Positions 45,867 to 58,640 of a DNA stretch of 64,000 bases are shown piece by piece. How positions within the stretch are numbered: the stretch's first letter is position 1; each line of letters starts with the position of its first letter. The translations under genes were made by a program, and so were the position numbers. Origin of the DNA: Rosa chinensis (lineage: Eukaryota; Streptophyta; Magnoliopsida; Rosales; Rosaceae); assembly GCF_002994745.2 (NCBI RefSeq), contig NC_037090.1, forward strand, positions 18,960,001 through 19,024,000. Reading direction: 5' to 3'. The notes under the pieces are model-generated. The model made no database searches. It was not told the origin of the DNA and saw only the letters and a list, made by a program, of their open reading frames with translations.

Positions 45867-46850
45867 GAGAATTTCATGAGAATTTTCACATTCAAGGTTG
45901 GTTGAATGTTTTTTAATTTTTAATTATTATTATTATCATTATTTTTTTTGCAACATACAACTCATCCAACTTTTTTTTTTTTTTAATTAGCCTTCCTTGC
46001 GATCGGAAAGACCCCTAAGGGGGGTATTTCAAAGGCTTCCTAGGCCTAATGACTAATCGCCCCCCCCCCTGTGAAAGGTTCCAACCATGCATTGCAACAT
46101 GGTGCCTGGCCATGTTTGATAATCCAATTATTAATTTGACAGTTCTCATTTCAACAGTTCCCATTAGAACTTCACTCTTGAAAGTCAACTGGACTAATTT
46201 TTTTATATTTACTATTAAATCTCGACAATACGATGATTTTTTTTTTTCTGGAAATATTAATGAGGGTGTTTAATTGATCAAGATCTATATTATGATTTAT
46301 GAATAGCGACAATACATGCAATTGTAATAACAATAATTGATGAAGAAGAAAGGAAGGCTGAAGAAGAATTGCAGGCAATTCTTTGTTGAGCGTGACTAAT
46401 ATATTCAGTTTTTCATATATATAGTAATCAAGGTGTCATTGGGAAAGAGGAATTGGGTCATTCCATGACTTTGAACCAAGTTGGTTGGTCATGCCATCGT
46501 TGTCAGAGAGGAATAGGTATGCAACATCTCTAAGAATAATTGCCTTTGGCGAAGTATAGTGTTCGTAGTTATACTATCCGTGAGACATTGTAATTATTCG
46601 GAGTCCATTCCTATAAATAAATGCTCGAATTAAAATAAAATTGAGAGATTGAATAAAAATTAAAATTTTATTCATTAATAAAGTAGTCACTCAACTTATT
46701 TCAAGAGTTCCCAAACAAGATCTAATCCAAAAATAACTATCAATGCAAACAAAAGTAGTCACTCAACTCATTTCGGTAACTCCAAAATAAGAGATGTTGG
46801 TGGAGCAAGGCTTGCTTAAGTACCGTATCTCAACTCTAGCCTAGACATCG
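45867..46850. other. intergenic, no gene
   Basis: AT-rich with homopolymer runs of T (45971-45984) and C (46060-46069). A repeated phrase AAAGTAGTCACTCAACT occurs at about 46679 and 46752. No gene. Confidence 0.4.
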
Positions 46851-48734
46851 TATTCACTTTGGATAAGACTATTTGATGAAGAGTTAATACAAATGGTAAT
46901 CCTCGGAAAAATAAAAAGACTTGAAGCAAATTCAACAACATCTATATCCTTGTCCTTATTGCCGGATTTGAAGTCTTCAACCTTTAGGCTCGACATCTTG
47001 ATCTTCATGTTAATTGAGATGAGCTTCCCTTACAATCGTATATGCCTTGTAGGTTGCAACTAAATTCTCAGGTGCTTTGCAAACTTTGGCTCAATGATTA
47101 GATGCCCACATCAGAAACATGCATACTTCATTTTGAGTTGGAGGATTCTCCCTTGATTAAGGCACATTTGTGTGAGAACTAATAACCCTAGGGCTGACGG
47201 CGATGACGCATCATAGTCGCTGGCGTCTCTACCATGGCTGGCCACCCCTCTCTTCCAACGATGGCCTTAACGGCCGCGTGTCTTCTGATTGTTTTGGTGG
47301 TTAACTTCTTGAGTAGAGCGATTGTATGGTGTCCAGGTTGATTATCCTTAACTTTAGGGTTTTGCTCATGACGACCTCTTCTGGCTCCCTATTATAATTC
47401 ACCTCTTGAATAGGTTTAGTTCCAATGGGTCACCAATCATAATTCTTCACAAGGATGTTGTCATGATTTATAGCAACAGACATGGCTGTGGTTAGCTCAT
47501 GAAACTTTATAATCTGTCTTGTAGTTACATCAATGCAGAGACGGAGAAGGTAGAGAGGGTTTTCTCAATCAATTGAACTTTTGTGATAGTTGTTCCACAG
47601 AATTGCATTAGAGATTTGATGTGGAAAGCTTCTGAATTGTACTCCATAACAGCCTTTTTATCAGAAAAGAGAAGATTGTGCCTTCGCACTTCTAAATCCT
47701 GAAGGACGAAGTCATGAATGTTCCCAAAACGTTCTTGAAGCGCTACCCATAAGTTTCTAACATTATCCTCATTCATGTACTCAAGTTGAAGTGATTTGTT
47801 CATATGGCGGGTAATCAAAATGAGCGCCTTGGTGTTGTTTGTTACAGCCATAGCTTAAACATTTTGGGCGACCACATCAGGGTTAGGCACTCAGATTGAT
47901 GTCAAGATCCCTTGGGCAGTGAGATGATACTGGGACATCCCAAACTCACTTGTGATATCTAACGCCCGTTGAGTTTAGTGGAGCAAAATCAAGCTTGTTC
48001 AAGTTTGACATCCTGAAAAAAGAAATCAAGAAAATGTTAGTTTCGAAGCTTAAAAACTTACATGAAAACAAAATAATTTTTTGAGCATAATTTTTGCCAA
48101 GAAATTGATTTTTAATAATTTGTAGGATTAGACCGAAACAATGATGTTTTAATGATCGATTAAATTTTATCAACGAACTTTTGTTCGGAGTAGCATGAAC
48201 ACCTACAATTTGACTCAAAATTCTACAATTTAATAAAATATAAACAAAGATAAAATATACATAGCATGCTCAAAATTTCATAATTATATAAAGCATAAAG
48301 ATAATAAAATTTACAAGACATGCATAAAAATTTGCAATTATATAAACGTAAACAATAATAGGCTGGATTTGCAAAATGTGAAATTTAAATAAAGCAGCAA
48401 AATTAAATAAAAGTATAAATTTTTATTAAAAGCTTATTTGAATTTTTTTTTTCCACCGCTGAGGCTAACAAGGGTGCGTGCATGCAGTGCTAATGAGCAG
48501 GCCAGCTTGCAGGACTGTGTAGGAGGTGCACTAGGGCAGACAGGCTGGAGGCGCACTAGCCACGAGGTGCAGTTGTGTAGAGCAACGTGCAAGGAAGCGG
48601 GCAAGGCGAGGCAAGGCTCGTGCGCTGTGTAGGAGGCATTAGGGGGGGGGGGGCAGCAGTGAGGTTAAGGCATGCAGGTGTGCAGGCGCGTGCAGGGTTA
48701 GAGGTGCGGGCAGGGCACAGAGGTGTAGGCATGC
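46851..48734 (-). mobile_element. third copia element, degraded gag and leader
   Basis: Minus strand. Gag begins at 48011 (MSNLNKLDFAPL) and continues with shifts into 47851-47525 (HMNKSLQLEYMNEDNVRNLW, then ERFGNIHDFVLQDLEVRRH). A broken zinc knuckle lies at about 47130-47090. The leader to its right has an AT-rich, CATGC-bearing section (48230-48430) and then a GC-rich section (48440-48734) that resumes at 51559 after an insertion. No integrase or RT is recognised. Confidence 0.65.
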
Positions 48735-50078
48735 TGTCACGCCCCTGATTTTACACACATGAAAATCGATATATATAATCCCATAATTATACATGCGTGA
48801 ACGTTCAGTCATCAATACAAAATACCTGAAATCTTTGTCCCCTTAACTTACACACATATTGATGCCATGAACCCTCAAAGTTAATATACACTCGCTCCAT
48901 AGAGTTATATATTACACCAGCTTACGAATTAAATTGTCAACAACAAGATAAAACGTAATTGCTCCTCAGAGCTCACTACAACGGAAGTCCAAATAACGGT
49001 AAAGTCACAAAATTTGCTTCCTACCGTCTAGCTGCAAGTATGCAACCCCAACTTCAGCCCCGATTATCCTGACCTGCAGGATTAACCCCTACACCGTTTG
49101 AATGGTGCACCGGGTTGCCACACAACAAACCTGGTAAGCTTTTGCAAGCCCGTATGAGTAACTCAAACCACACACAACCCACACCAGTCACGAGAATAAC
49201 TCACACGAATCACCTTTAAATCAATAAACAAAGCACGAGATAAACTCACTCAAATCACGAGATAAACTCACACGTATAAATGAATAAATAAACGCGTTTC
49301 AATCAAGAAACAAAGCACGAGATAAACTCACTCAAATCACGAGATAAACTCACACGTTTAAATGAATAAACAAACGCGTTTCAATCAAGAAACAAAGCAC
49401 GAGATAAACTCACTCAAATCACGTTTAAATCAATAAACAAAGCACGAGATAAACTCACTCAAATCACGAGATAAACTCACACGTTTAAATGAATAAACAA
49501 ACGCGTTTCAATCAAGAAACAAAGCACGAGATAAACTCACTCAAATCACGAGATAAACTCACACGTTTAAATGAATAAACAAACGTGTTTCAATCAAGAA
49601 ACAAAGCAAGAGATAAACTCACTCAAATCACGAGATAAACTCACACGTTTAAATGAATAAACAAGCACGGCGGACAGACTAGAGCTCTAACTGATCGTAT
49701 TCACTAACCCGGCCAAAGGCGAGAAGTCCCGATTTTCCCACCTACGATCCTCAACTCGTAAGTCTTTGGACCTGCGGTATAAATACCAAAACATTAAAGG
49801 AGTCACAGTGGACCCAAAATGTTACACGAATCTAAAATGAAAGATTCCCAGTAATTGACCCCTATCAATTACTCCCGGTAAAAACCATATTTAAATAAAT
49901 CACCCGGGAACTAAAATGTTCCTCAAATACACAAATCTCAACTCTTTTCAAAACAAATCGAAATCAACATTTCCACAATAATTTGTTTTCCAAAAGCCAC
50001 AACCCAAAACAATAAAAAGCATCATTTCATGCATATTGTTTCAAAATCCACAAACCACCAAAACACATATATTTCACG

Positions 50079-50115
<37 letters not shown>

Positions 50116-51553
50116 GTAGTCATCCGCTCAGGAATGCCTACTAATACCAACTATAGTTTGCAGTTAACTAAATAACTCTCAAAACGATAAAGGTAAGCCC
50201 GTTCGTGAATGAACTTCGTGAGATTACTCACCTCAGATTCCCGCTGCGTCTTCTATACAGAACCGAACTAACACTATCACCAACAACTCATCCAATTCAC
50301 CTTTAGAAGCACCTAATCACCAATGATCTCAAATCAGTAACGATTCACATTTGATTAAAGTTCGAAACCCCTATTTTGAACTAAAATCCCCAAAGTGGCG
50401 CCAATCGAGGCAAAACCACATCCGAGACCTCCCAAAGTCTCCGGAATACGTCCACGATCGATGTGACCAAACCACAAGTCGATCGGACGCTCAAATCCTC
50501 ACGGACAGAATAATCGATCGGTATGAAACTACAAAAATCATAACAATTCCATACGAACTCCAAAATTTGTATATTATATATCGAAACACTCGTATCAACG
50601 AGTAGAACATATATAATACCAAAAACAGTTCCTTAAGTGGCCGGAACACCGCCGGAACGCCGCCACAGACGGTGGCACACCGCCTCCGGCCAAAACTCAA
50701 TATTTCACAAAACTCCCAACATCAAAGTTCTTCATCTAAGCATGCTTGTAAACTCTCATAACTGGCTCGAAGTCAGAAAACAAGCTTAAGGGATCGAAAA
50801 CTACCTCACAAGCCGTGAACAGTAATCCAATCCGAGTTGATCGAAGTTTCACGTGAATCGATCCAAACAACCACCAAGGATCGATCAACGAGGCTGCTCT
50901 GAGCTCAACCAAGAAGACTTGAAGCCTCGCCGACGTCGGAACAAGGATTTCCGACCGGGTCTGAAAACGCCAACCTGCACCGCCTTCTACCGCCCCCACC
51001 ACCGAGAATCGGTGCTAGAGGACACCACAGGGAAGACCAAACGGAGGAGACGAACTGATCTGGAAAGTTTCGTCGCCGGAGACCGCCGCAGTTGGCCGGA
51101 AAAGTCGGGTCGGATCGTTCGGGTTCGGGTCGGGTCAGCCGGATAATTTCGATTCTGAAGGTGCGAACGAGAGAGAAGAGAGAGAGAAAGGAATAGTTTC
51201 CGGAAAAGGAAACCAAATGAAAATAGTAAGTTTCCAACTTGGGAAACTTCTATTTATACCAAAATGGAAATTCCTTCCAATGGCCATAACTTCCTCATAC
51301 GAACTCCGATTCTCGCGTTCCACATATCCACAAACTCGTATCGACGCGCTCTACAACTTTCGTGAAGGAAGTTTTCAGAGAATCCCAACAAATAAAAAGT
51401 CAACCTTTGCGCCACCCCTAAAGTCACACTTTCCGAATAGAAATTCGTCCCAAACACTTCTGCTCCATCCACGAGCCACGAAACCGTCCAATAAACATAA
51501 AATTAATTCCGGAAAATCCTCGGAAAATAAATACGAATTTCCGGGGCATCACA
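48735..51553. mobile_element. 2.8-kb LTR-like element without genes
   Basis: Ends TGTCACGCCCCTG to TTTCCGGGGCATCACA, so the termini form an imperfect palindrome. Flanked by the 5-bp duplication CATGC (48730-48734 and 51554-51558). It has no retroelement gene, primer site or second LTR that I can find, so a solo LTR of a long-LTR gypsy element is the best reading. It contains an ~82-bp tandem array (49200-49672), a (TA)n tract (50081-50114) and near 51290-51410 a module (ATACGAACTCCGATT, then AAAAAGTCAAC) shared with 54987-58553. Confidence 0.75.
49200..49672. repeat. tandem repeat array, unit about 82 bp
   Basis: Roughly five to six copies of a unit built of two CACGAGATAAACTCAC half-units and TTTAAATGAATAAACAAACG with TTTCAATCAAGAAACAAAG; some copies lack a half-unit. 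It lies inside the LTR-like element. Confidence 0.85.
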
Positions 51554-51558
51554 CATGC

Positions 51559-52232
51559 AAAGGCTTGTGTGTAGGGAGGCAGAAGAGCAGGGGCACGCTA
51601 GCGTGCTGCAGGTGGGCTGGGCTGGAAACGTGTAGGTAGAGAGGGCGCTAAGGGTAGGCGCTACAGGCTAGCGAGGCTAAGCCTGCTAGGGGCTGGCAAG
51701 TCTATGTAGGGATTGTGCGTGTAGGGCTAGTAAGGTTAATGGGAAGGGGCTGGTGAGGCTAGTGGTAGAAGAATTTTTTTTTCTTTTTGGGATTTTCTTC
51801 TGGGATTTTGTAAGTACAAGTTTTTGTACATGTTTGTGTTGGCAATCCCATACAAAGCAAAGTGAAGTATATCATATCGTTTCATGACTGAAGAAGCTGA
51901 AAAAGTACATCAAAACTGATCTCAAACATATCTTAGGTAAAGACATTTCATGTGTCTGCATATGCACTAGGATTGCAATTAACCTGTGTTACAATCCTTG
52001 AGTCTGTCCGTTGTTTTAGGACATCATTCTTTGGAATGTATCTTTCTATTATTTAAATATTGATTAGAAAAGATATTTTCCAACTGGTTAATTCGTACTA
52101 ATTAAGAGAATTAGTCTTAATTGATTTATGATTGATTTAAACTAATTGACAATCTTTTCTTAAAAAATTATTTCCTAATAGGAGTCAATTAGGTTAGAAA
52201 CATTGATTGTGGAGGTATCTTTTTGTTTGATC

Positions 52233-52235
<3 letters not shown>
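51559..52235. other. remainder of the third copia leader, then unassigned sequence
   Basis: 51559-51770 continues the GC-rich leader interrupted at 48734. 51771-52235 includes a T-rich tract and AT-rich sequence; I could not recognise the copia LTR here, nor any gene. Confidence 0.4.
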
Positions 52236-52272
<37 letters not shown>

Positions 52273-52276
<4 letters not shown>

Positions 52277-52668
52277 TCCTATCCAGAGCGAGGCATCGCT
52301 TTAAAATTTCAGAGCGAGGTTAGGGTTTAGGGTCACTTTTCGGTCGCATATCCACATCTCAACCATTCAGTTTCTAGGTATTAATGTATAGATCATCTCT
52401 ACAAAATTTCAGCCAAATTGATGGTCGTTAAGGCATTGATAACTCCCTTAAAGCTAGTACGGTTCAGGTTGGACAGATTCAGTTCGTCTATTGGTTTAAG
52501 CGAGTTAGATACCTTAAAGACCATCAATTTCGTTGAAATTTTGCAAAGATGATCTATACATTAGTACCTAAAAACTGAACGATTGAGATGTGGATATGCG
52601 ACCGAAAAGTGACCATAAACCCTAACCTCGCTCTGAAATTTCAAAGCGATGCCTCGCTCTGGATAAGA

Positions 52669-52672
<4 letters not shown>
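52273..52672. mobile_element. 400-bp fold-back MITE seated in a TA microsatellite
   Basis: Arms starting CAGATCCTATCCAGAGCGAG at 52273 and ending with the complement at 52672 pair over most of the element. Examples are GGTCGCATATCCACATCTCA against TGAGATGTGGATATGCGACC, and TATAGATCATCTCTACAAAA against its partner near 52545. It is flanked on both sides by (TA)n (52236-52272 and 52673-52704), the arrangement of Micron-type MITEs. No coding capacity. Confidence 0.85.
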
Positions 52673-52704
<32 letters not shown>

Positions 52705-52709
<5 letters not shown>

Positions 52710-53579
52710 GCCCTAAAACATGAAAATTATTTGTTCTGAAAGTCTAATTTAGTGTTGACTAATCTAATTCCATGTTTTTATAGAAAATCTTGACAAGAGG
52801 AGAAAAAGTGAAATTTCAGGGAATTTTTCATGCACCACCACTTTTGGCGACACAAATATTTCATGAAGCAATCCCGGAAAAATAGTAGTTTAAATGGAGC
52901 AATGAAGCTATGGACCATGAAGTACTGATGCAAAGGACTAAATTTGATCACTCGTTTGGCAGGAAATTACAAGGAAAGTCCATGAAAATCAGTATGCAAA
53001 ACAGTTGCTGCAAAGTAGAAAATTGCAGTTTCAGAATCAGCTTTTTGGGAATAATTTTGGAGAGCGCTTCTTGCATTCTTCCAACTGTACCTTTACAGAA
53101 AGGGTCAGCATTCCTTAAAGATATCATGTTGTACTTCAACATGAGCCAAATAACTGGTCAGAATCATCAACGAGGCAGCAGGAAATCAAGTGCAAAATAA
53201 ACTTCCCGATAAGGCAGAAACTGTCAGTTTTTCATGAAGCTTTTCGGGAGATCTTTTCCGACAACTTACTTAGGTTTTTCTAGAAGGTTATTAATCATTC
53301 TTGAAGATATGATGTCATAAATCGTGGATAAGTCAAGAATCATTCAGAATATGGGCAATATCAAGTCAATCCTTGTCCAAGAAATAAGCTTCAGAGAAAG
53401 AAAACGTATCTTAGTCAAAATAGGATAGTTTGACCTAGAACCTTCTTTGGGCCGTACATTTTTGGAAGGTCTATGATGCTACAATTATCAAGGAGAGTCC
53501 TAGAAGAATCCTACAAGATTAATCCATCATATTATTCTCTGAATAATAGGCATTCCTACGCACATTCTCTCCTTTGGTT
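52705..53579. other. no gene recognised, probable repeat
   Basis: Sequence leading into R1 copy B. The frame at 52910-53200 is not supported. There is no recognisable retroelement protein. Confidence 0.35.
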
Positions 53580-54986
53580 ATCTCATTGACTTTGGTGACC
53601 CAAAACCATCCTAACACTCTTCATCTTCATGTTTCCCATGCATAATAAAGAGAGCTAGCTGCTCCTCTCTTCTCCTAAGTCATTCTTTTCTACTCTACAC
53701 TCTCATAGCTCATCATTACTTCCCTCTTTTTACTTCATCTCTTCGATATCTTTTTCCCTTATTTTTGAGATCTATTACCACTCTCATACTCCACGTCTAT
53801 GCTTTTTACAATGCTTGAGTTGCTCCATTTTTCTTCCATTCATCATTTTACTCCTATCTCTTCTCTATATAAGCATCCCTTCATTAGACTCTTAAACCAT
53901 CACCCATACACCTCATTACATTTTCTTTCTCTCTATCTCCACCACAAAACCTCCATCCCCACCTCCTAAAATCCAAACCCATACCATCTGTACTACTTTA
54001 TTTCTTCCATCACCACCACCATTTCATATCCTCTATCTCTATTAACACCAACACTACTACATCATTTCTTCACTCTCTTTTCTATCATCATTTTCCCCAT
54101 CTACTCCACCTATTCACACAATACAAAAGACAAGCTTTACTATCTTTTATCATCAAATATTTAAGAGCAAGAAGAAGAGGGAATCACCACCACCACCAAG
54201 ACATGAGCTTGGGGACCATCCAACACACCACTAATCCAACTCTATCCCTTTTACTCTAGATTATATTTTGGTGTTTAATTTGACTATGAAGTTAGTATAT
54301 GTAATTATGAGTGAGCAGTACTTTGTTGGGGTTAGGGTTGAAAGCCCTAGCCAATCTTATATGGATTGATGTTATAATATTATGTGATGTAATTTTCTTT
54401 AATATGCCTACATGCTAGTTCAAAAGTTGAATGCATATGCTTAGACTTCACCACTTTGAGTATGTGTGTTTTCTATGTCATGATATAATGTTGAGAGCTT
54501 GGTAACATATGAATGTTAAAGCATGAAAGCACATAGGTGTGCATGTAGGGGTTGTGAATTACAATCACTTAGAGATAAGATTGGTTGGTTTGCATGATTT
54601 CTTCATCTCCAAACGTTATGCACTAAATATCTAACCGGATTGAAATGCATAACTTAAGTAGTTAAGTACTACACCCAAGAGAGATGCAAGGAGAGGAATT
54701 GGTTAATTAATTTAGCATTATTCATATCGAAATGCATCAATACTTGCAGAGGAGGTTAGTGGTAGACAATCTAAATCCTAACTTTCATCCATTTGATCAC
54801 TAATTTAGTTTACATTTGAGCATCTATTTATTTTCAATTCAAAACTATCTTCAAAAACCAAAATCAAAGCACTACTGCATCTTGCACATACTCACCATGA
54901 GTCTAGATTTCCCTGTGAATTTAGGTTTGTGGTTGTACATTTGCATATTTTAGCTCTCCTTAGATTCACACCTTAGCTAGTGAAAT

Positions 54987-57900
54987 TGACAGGACCCACC
55001 CCGGATTTCACCTTGAAATCCAAAGTGGCCCTGTGAGGCCCACATTAGAAGAAATTTTACCAAAAATTTGGCGGAACTTCCTCTAAAAGTGGACTACCCA
55101 AAACCTGTAGAAAGACATTTACACTTCTAAAATAATCCATCCTTAATTTTCTGGAGCCACACGGCTCCCTAAATCACAACATCTCCCATTTCACAAAACA
55201 ATTATGAACTTAAGAATATTAATCTTATGGGTTATCAGAGCAATCTAATGCACAGGCGTACAAGAAGATAGAATACAAGATAAAGGACCGATACTTTTAT
55301 AATGCGGAAGCTATGATAGCTATGCCTTAACCCCATGTACGCTCGACCTCAACTAAACTGGCCTGCAAACTGGGCATTTGAAACCAAAGGACCCAGGGGA
55401 AAAACATTTGAAAATCGTTAGAGTGAGTGGACAAAAAAATGAGTAATTTTGAATGAATAAGTGAAACTTAATGCTTTCCCAAGTTATTCTCTAAAACCTT
55501 GCATGCAGTAAAAATCTTAGAAACACTTTTAATTATCATCTTTACTGCAATCTTAATCACGTAAAATAGAACATCTTACAATCTCTTAAAATCTTCAATC
55601 CCTCATATACGTAATCATATTCCAAACATCTTGTTAAATTACTCATATCTCAAATCATATCTCAAAATGGATGATGACTAAAGGGGATTGCCGATTAGTC
55701 ATCTCATGCCACCTAGAGGGGAATGCCGACCAGTGACGCATCGGAGGGGACTTCCGCTTAACTATCTCATGGCATATGGAGGGAACTGCCGACCAAATGA
55801 CGCATCGGATGGGACCAAGCCGCTGAGCGCTGGAGTACCGTTCCGATTTTGGCCTGGGCGAAAGTATTAGGCGCTGGCCTCTTAGGCGCCCGCCTAGATG
55901 AGCTAGGCGGAGGTTAGGCGGCCTGGGCGGAGTCGGTAGGGAGCTGGGCGCTTGATTTTTTTTTTTTTTTTATCGTCATTCGTCAAATCGACTTATTCTC
56001 CTCTCATTCTCTATTCACTGATAACCCAGAACTGAAATATTCATTTTCTAAGCACACAAATCACATTTCAAAATCAAAATCATCTATTTGGGTGCAGAGA
56101 AAACATGAGATTCTGCACTTTGGTTAAGAAAAGCAAAAGCTTCAATATAACACATTTTCTGGGCAACGAAACAGAGAAAGAGAGTAGTAGCTTACATGAT
56201 AAAGATTAGAAAATAGATTGAGGTAGGTGGAGATCATGGAGATCTCAGATATGTGGTGGCCATGCTTGGGTTCTTAGATCTGTGGTGCCTTGGGTTTTGA
56301 AGCAGAGAATGGAAGAGAGAGAGAAAGAGAGCTGGAAGAGAGACCTGTGGTGCCTTGGGTTTTGAAGTAGAGAATGGAAGAGAGAGAGAAAGAGAGCTGG
56401 AAGAGAGACAGAGAGTGGAAGAATACTAGAATAGTGGGAAGTTAATTGGATTGAGCCGAAGTCTCAAGCTGGGGTTTTTTAATTTTATTATTATTATTAT
56501 TATTTGTTTTTTTTTTTTTTTTTGAGGAGAAAAATGTCAACCAACAAATGGTGGAGGCCCAACCCGAACTTGTCAATGAGCTATGTCTTGGTACATGCCA
56601 TTCTTTATATTTTCAAAGATTATCTATATATTTTATTTTTTATTTATATAATTATTTGTTATAAAAATAAAAATAAAATATAAAAATAAAAACCGCCTAG
56701 GCCCCTGGGCGCTAGGCCTTGAGTCACCGCCCGACTAGCGCCTAGCGTTTTTTAGAACCTTGGATGGGACTGCAGACGAAAATATTCTGGAGGGGACTGC
56801 CGACCAGAATATTGTCTGGAGGGGACTGTCGACCACGTAATGCATGCATGCGCTAACTTATGTACCTCCTCAATAAACTGGAATTAACCTCTTCCAAATA
56901 ATTGCTTTTGGAAAGACACTCGATATTAACTCAACAAATCATCGATAATTCACCGAAAGCATAACTTAGGTTTATCTTGATAACTCAAAGCTCAATAAAT
57001 CTCGATAATTCAATCATGCTCAAATATTTGCTAAATTATTCGTACTCGTATATCACCATATAAATCAATATTCGAAATCAATAATTCTCACAATATTTTC
57101 TTAATCAATCACTTCCCGAAAATCATTTCCCAACTTAATAACTCATAAATAACTATCTCGAAAATCTACTAAAAGCCCTCGGGAAGGAATTCCAGTACTA
57201 ATCTAGTAATTCATAAATAAATCTCAATAAATCAAAACTCAATAAACCATAAAACACAATAATTCAAATGATAAATTAAATCTCAATTGGAAAATAATAA
57301 TAATACTGCATGCACAATTTATGTAAAATAAATGTCCACTCATAGTATTATTTAGGTGACCACGCAACCGGTTTTCTACGTCGAGCAGTAGCTCGGCACG
57401 TCACCCTGTACACAATTATAATTCATGAATAACAATCGGAAAATTAAATACGATTCCCACATCAAATCCTCATAAATCAACATTTCTATTTCTTCTCTGA
57501 TTTAACCAAAACTTCATCATTAACACCAATTCTTTAATACAAAGTTTGTAGGGCAGAATTGAGAGAAATCCGATGGTGGAATTCTCGTAAATCAATAACC
57601 AAACTAACGAATTTCGGAAATTCCGATTAATACCAAAACTCTTCCGATTCTCACCAAACTCATATCTATAAATTTGTAACAACAAGTACTATCCAACAGA
57701 CCAAAACAACTCACCAGGAACGGTCGAACGCGCCTTCACACGTCACCACAGGCGACTGCGCCTGGGACCTACGAGCTGCCGGTCAACCACCATATCTGGT
57801 TACCAAATTTTACCAGCATCATTAACTCAACATTCTAAGTATCTTTCATAACTGTGGCCAAGCTCAATTTCAAGTTTTGAAGGTCGAAATTACCTCAAAT

Positions 57901-58553
57901 CCGTACGGGGTTTCTCGCCTTCGATCCGCCCTAATCCGGCCAAATCGTTGATACCCATTGTCATGGTTCGAACCAGCATCGAGGAGTGGGTGATGGATCG
58001 GCCTGAAATGGCCGGAAAATTAGAAAACTTCTGTGACCCGAAACGCCGGCCGAACCCCTCAAGTTCACTGCCTTGCTGCGCCTCCCACGGCCCAAATCGC
58101 GCCACCAAGCTACCACTATCATAAAGAGGATGAAGAGACGAGTTCATAGTTGCAGACAGGGCCTCAATCGGTCACCGGTTTAGGGAGAAACTGCTAGCCA
58201 AAGCTGACGGGGTCGGGGAGAGAGAAACAGAGAGCAGAGAGAGAGAGAGAGTGGTAGAACTGATCTACCACAGTAAATTTTTGAATATATATACTAATTT
58301 ACCATGAGTAACTTTACCTTTTCGCTTATAACTTTCACATACGAACTCCGATTTTTACGTACAACATATGCACGCGTTCGGTTTAACGTCCTCTACGACT
58401 TTCATGAAAAAAATTTCCTCAAATTTTGAGCCAAACAAAAAGTCAACTTTTGGGGCCCCCTAAAAGGTCGAAACGGAGCCAAAAAGTAAATGTAAATGTC
58501 GTTTATCAATCGAAAGACTCGTAAACTGGTAAATTTAGGTTCGGGGCATTACA
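54987..58553. mobile_element. 3.6-kb LTR-like element without genes
   Basis: Ends TGACAGGACCCACCCCGG to GGTTCGGGGCATTACA. Flanks are GAAAT (54982-54986) and GAATT (58554-58558); the R1 copy A sequence TAGTGAAATGAATCC gives the empty site and confirms a 5-bp duplication with one later change. It contains GGGACTGCCGACCA-type short repeats (55680-55800 and 56763-56830), a module with ATACGAACTCCGATT and AAAAAGTCAAC (58335-58445), and a hAT at 55816-56762. The minus-strand frame at 57890-58147 is not supported as a gene. Confidence 0.75.
55816..56762. mobile_element. hAT-like non-autonomous element nested in the LTR-like element
   Basis: Ends CAAGCCGCTGAGCGC and, on the complement, CAAGGTTCTAAAAAACGC, with the exact 8-bp duplication GATGGGAC (55808-55815 and 56763-56770). 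GGCGCC/TAGGCG-rich ends pair across the element. It includes a 70-bp tandem pair at about 56278-56410 (TGTGGTGCCTTGGGTTTTGA). No transposase. Confidence 0.82.
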
Positions 58554-58640
58554 GAATTGAATCTAATCCTCCTGGGTTTGACACATTTCTTAAATCTCTA
58601 TACTATTACTTGTACCATTTATACTTGAGGGTGACTATTT

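Larger units (their letters stand above)
53580..58640 (+). repeat. repeat family R1, copy B, split by an LTR-like insertion
   Basis: Homologous to the minus strand of 11616-14870. It is continuous from about 53580 to 54986, with the TATA-like TCTATATAAGCATC at about 53863-53876 followed by a CA/CT-rich leader with CACCACCACC. It then resumes at 58554-58640 after the inserted 3.6-kb element. No gene. It provides the empty site for the hAT MITE in copy A. Confidence 0.65.

Noticed and set aside
49200..49672. CRISPR-like array
   Set aside because: Units are contiguous, nearly identical and without unique spacers; it is a tandem satellite in a plant element.
48735..51553. Helitron interpretation of the gene-free 2.8-kb element
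   Set aside because: It has TG/CA ends and a 5-bp duplication; Helitrons make no duplication and insert between A and T.
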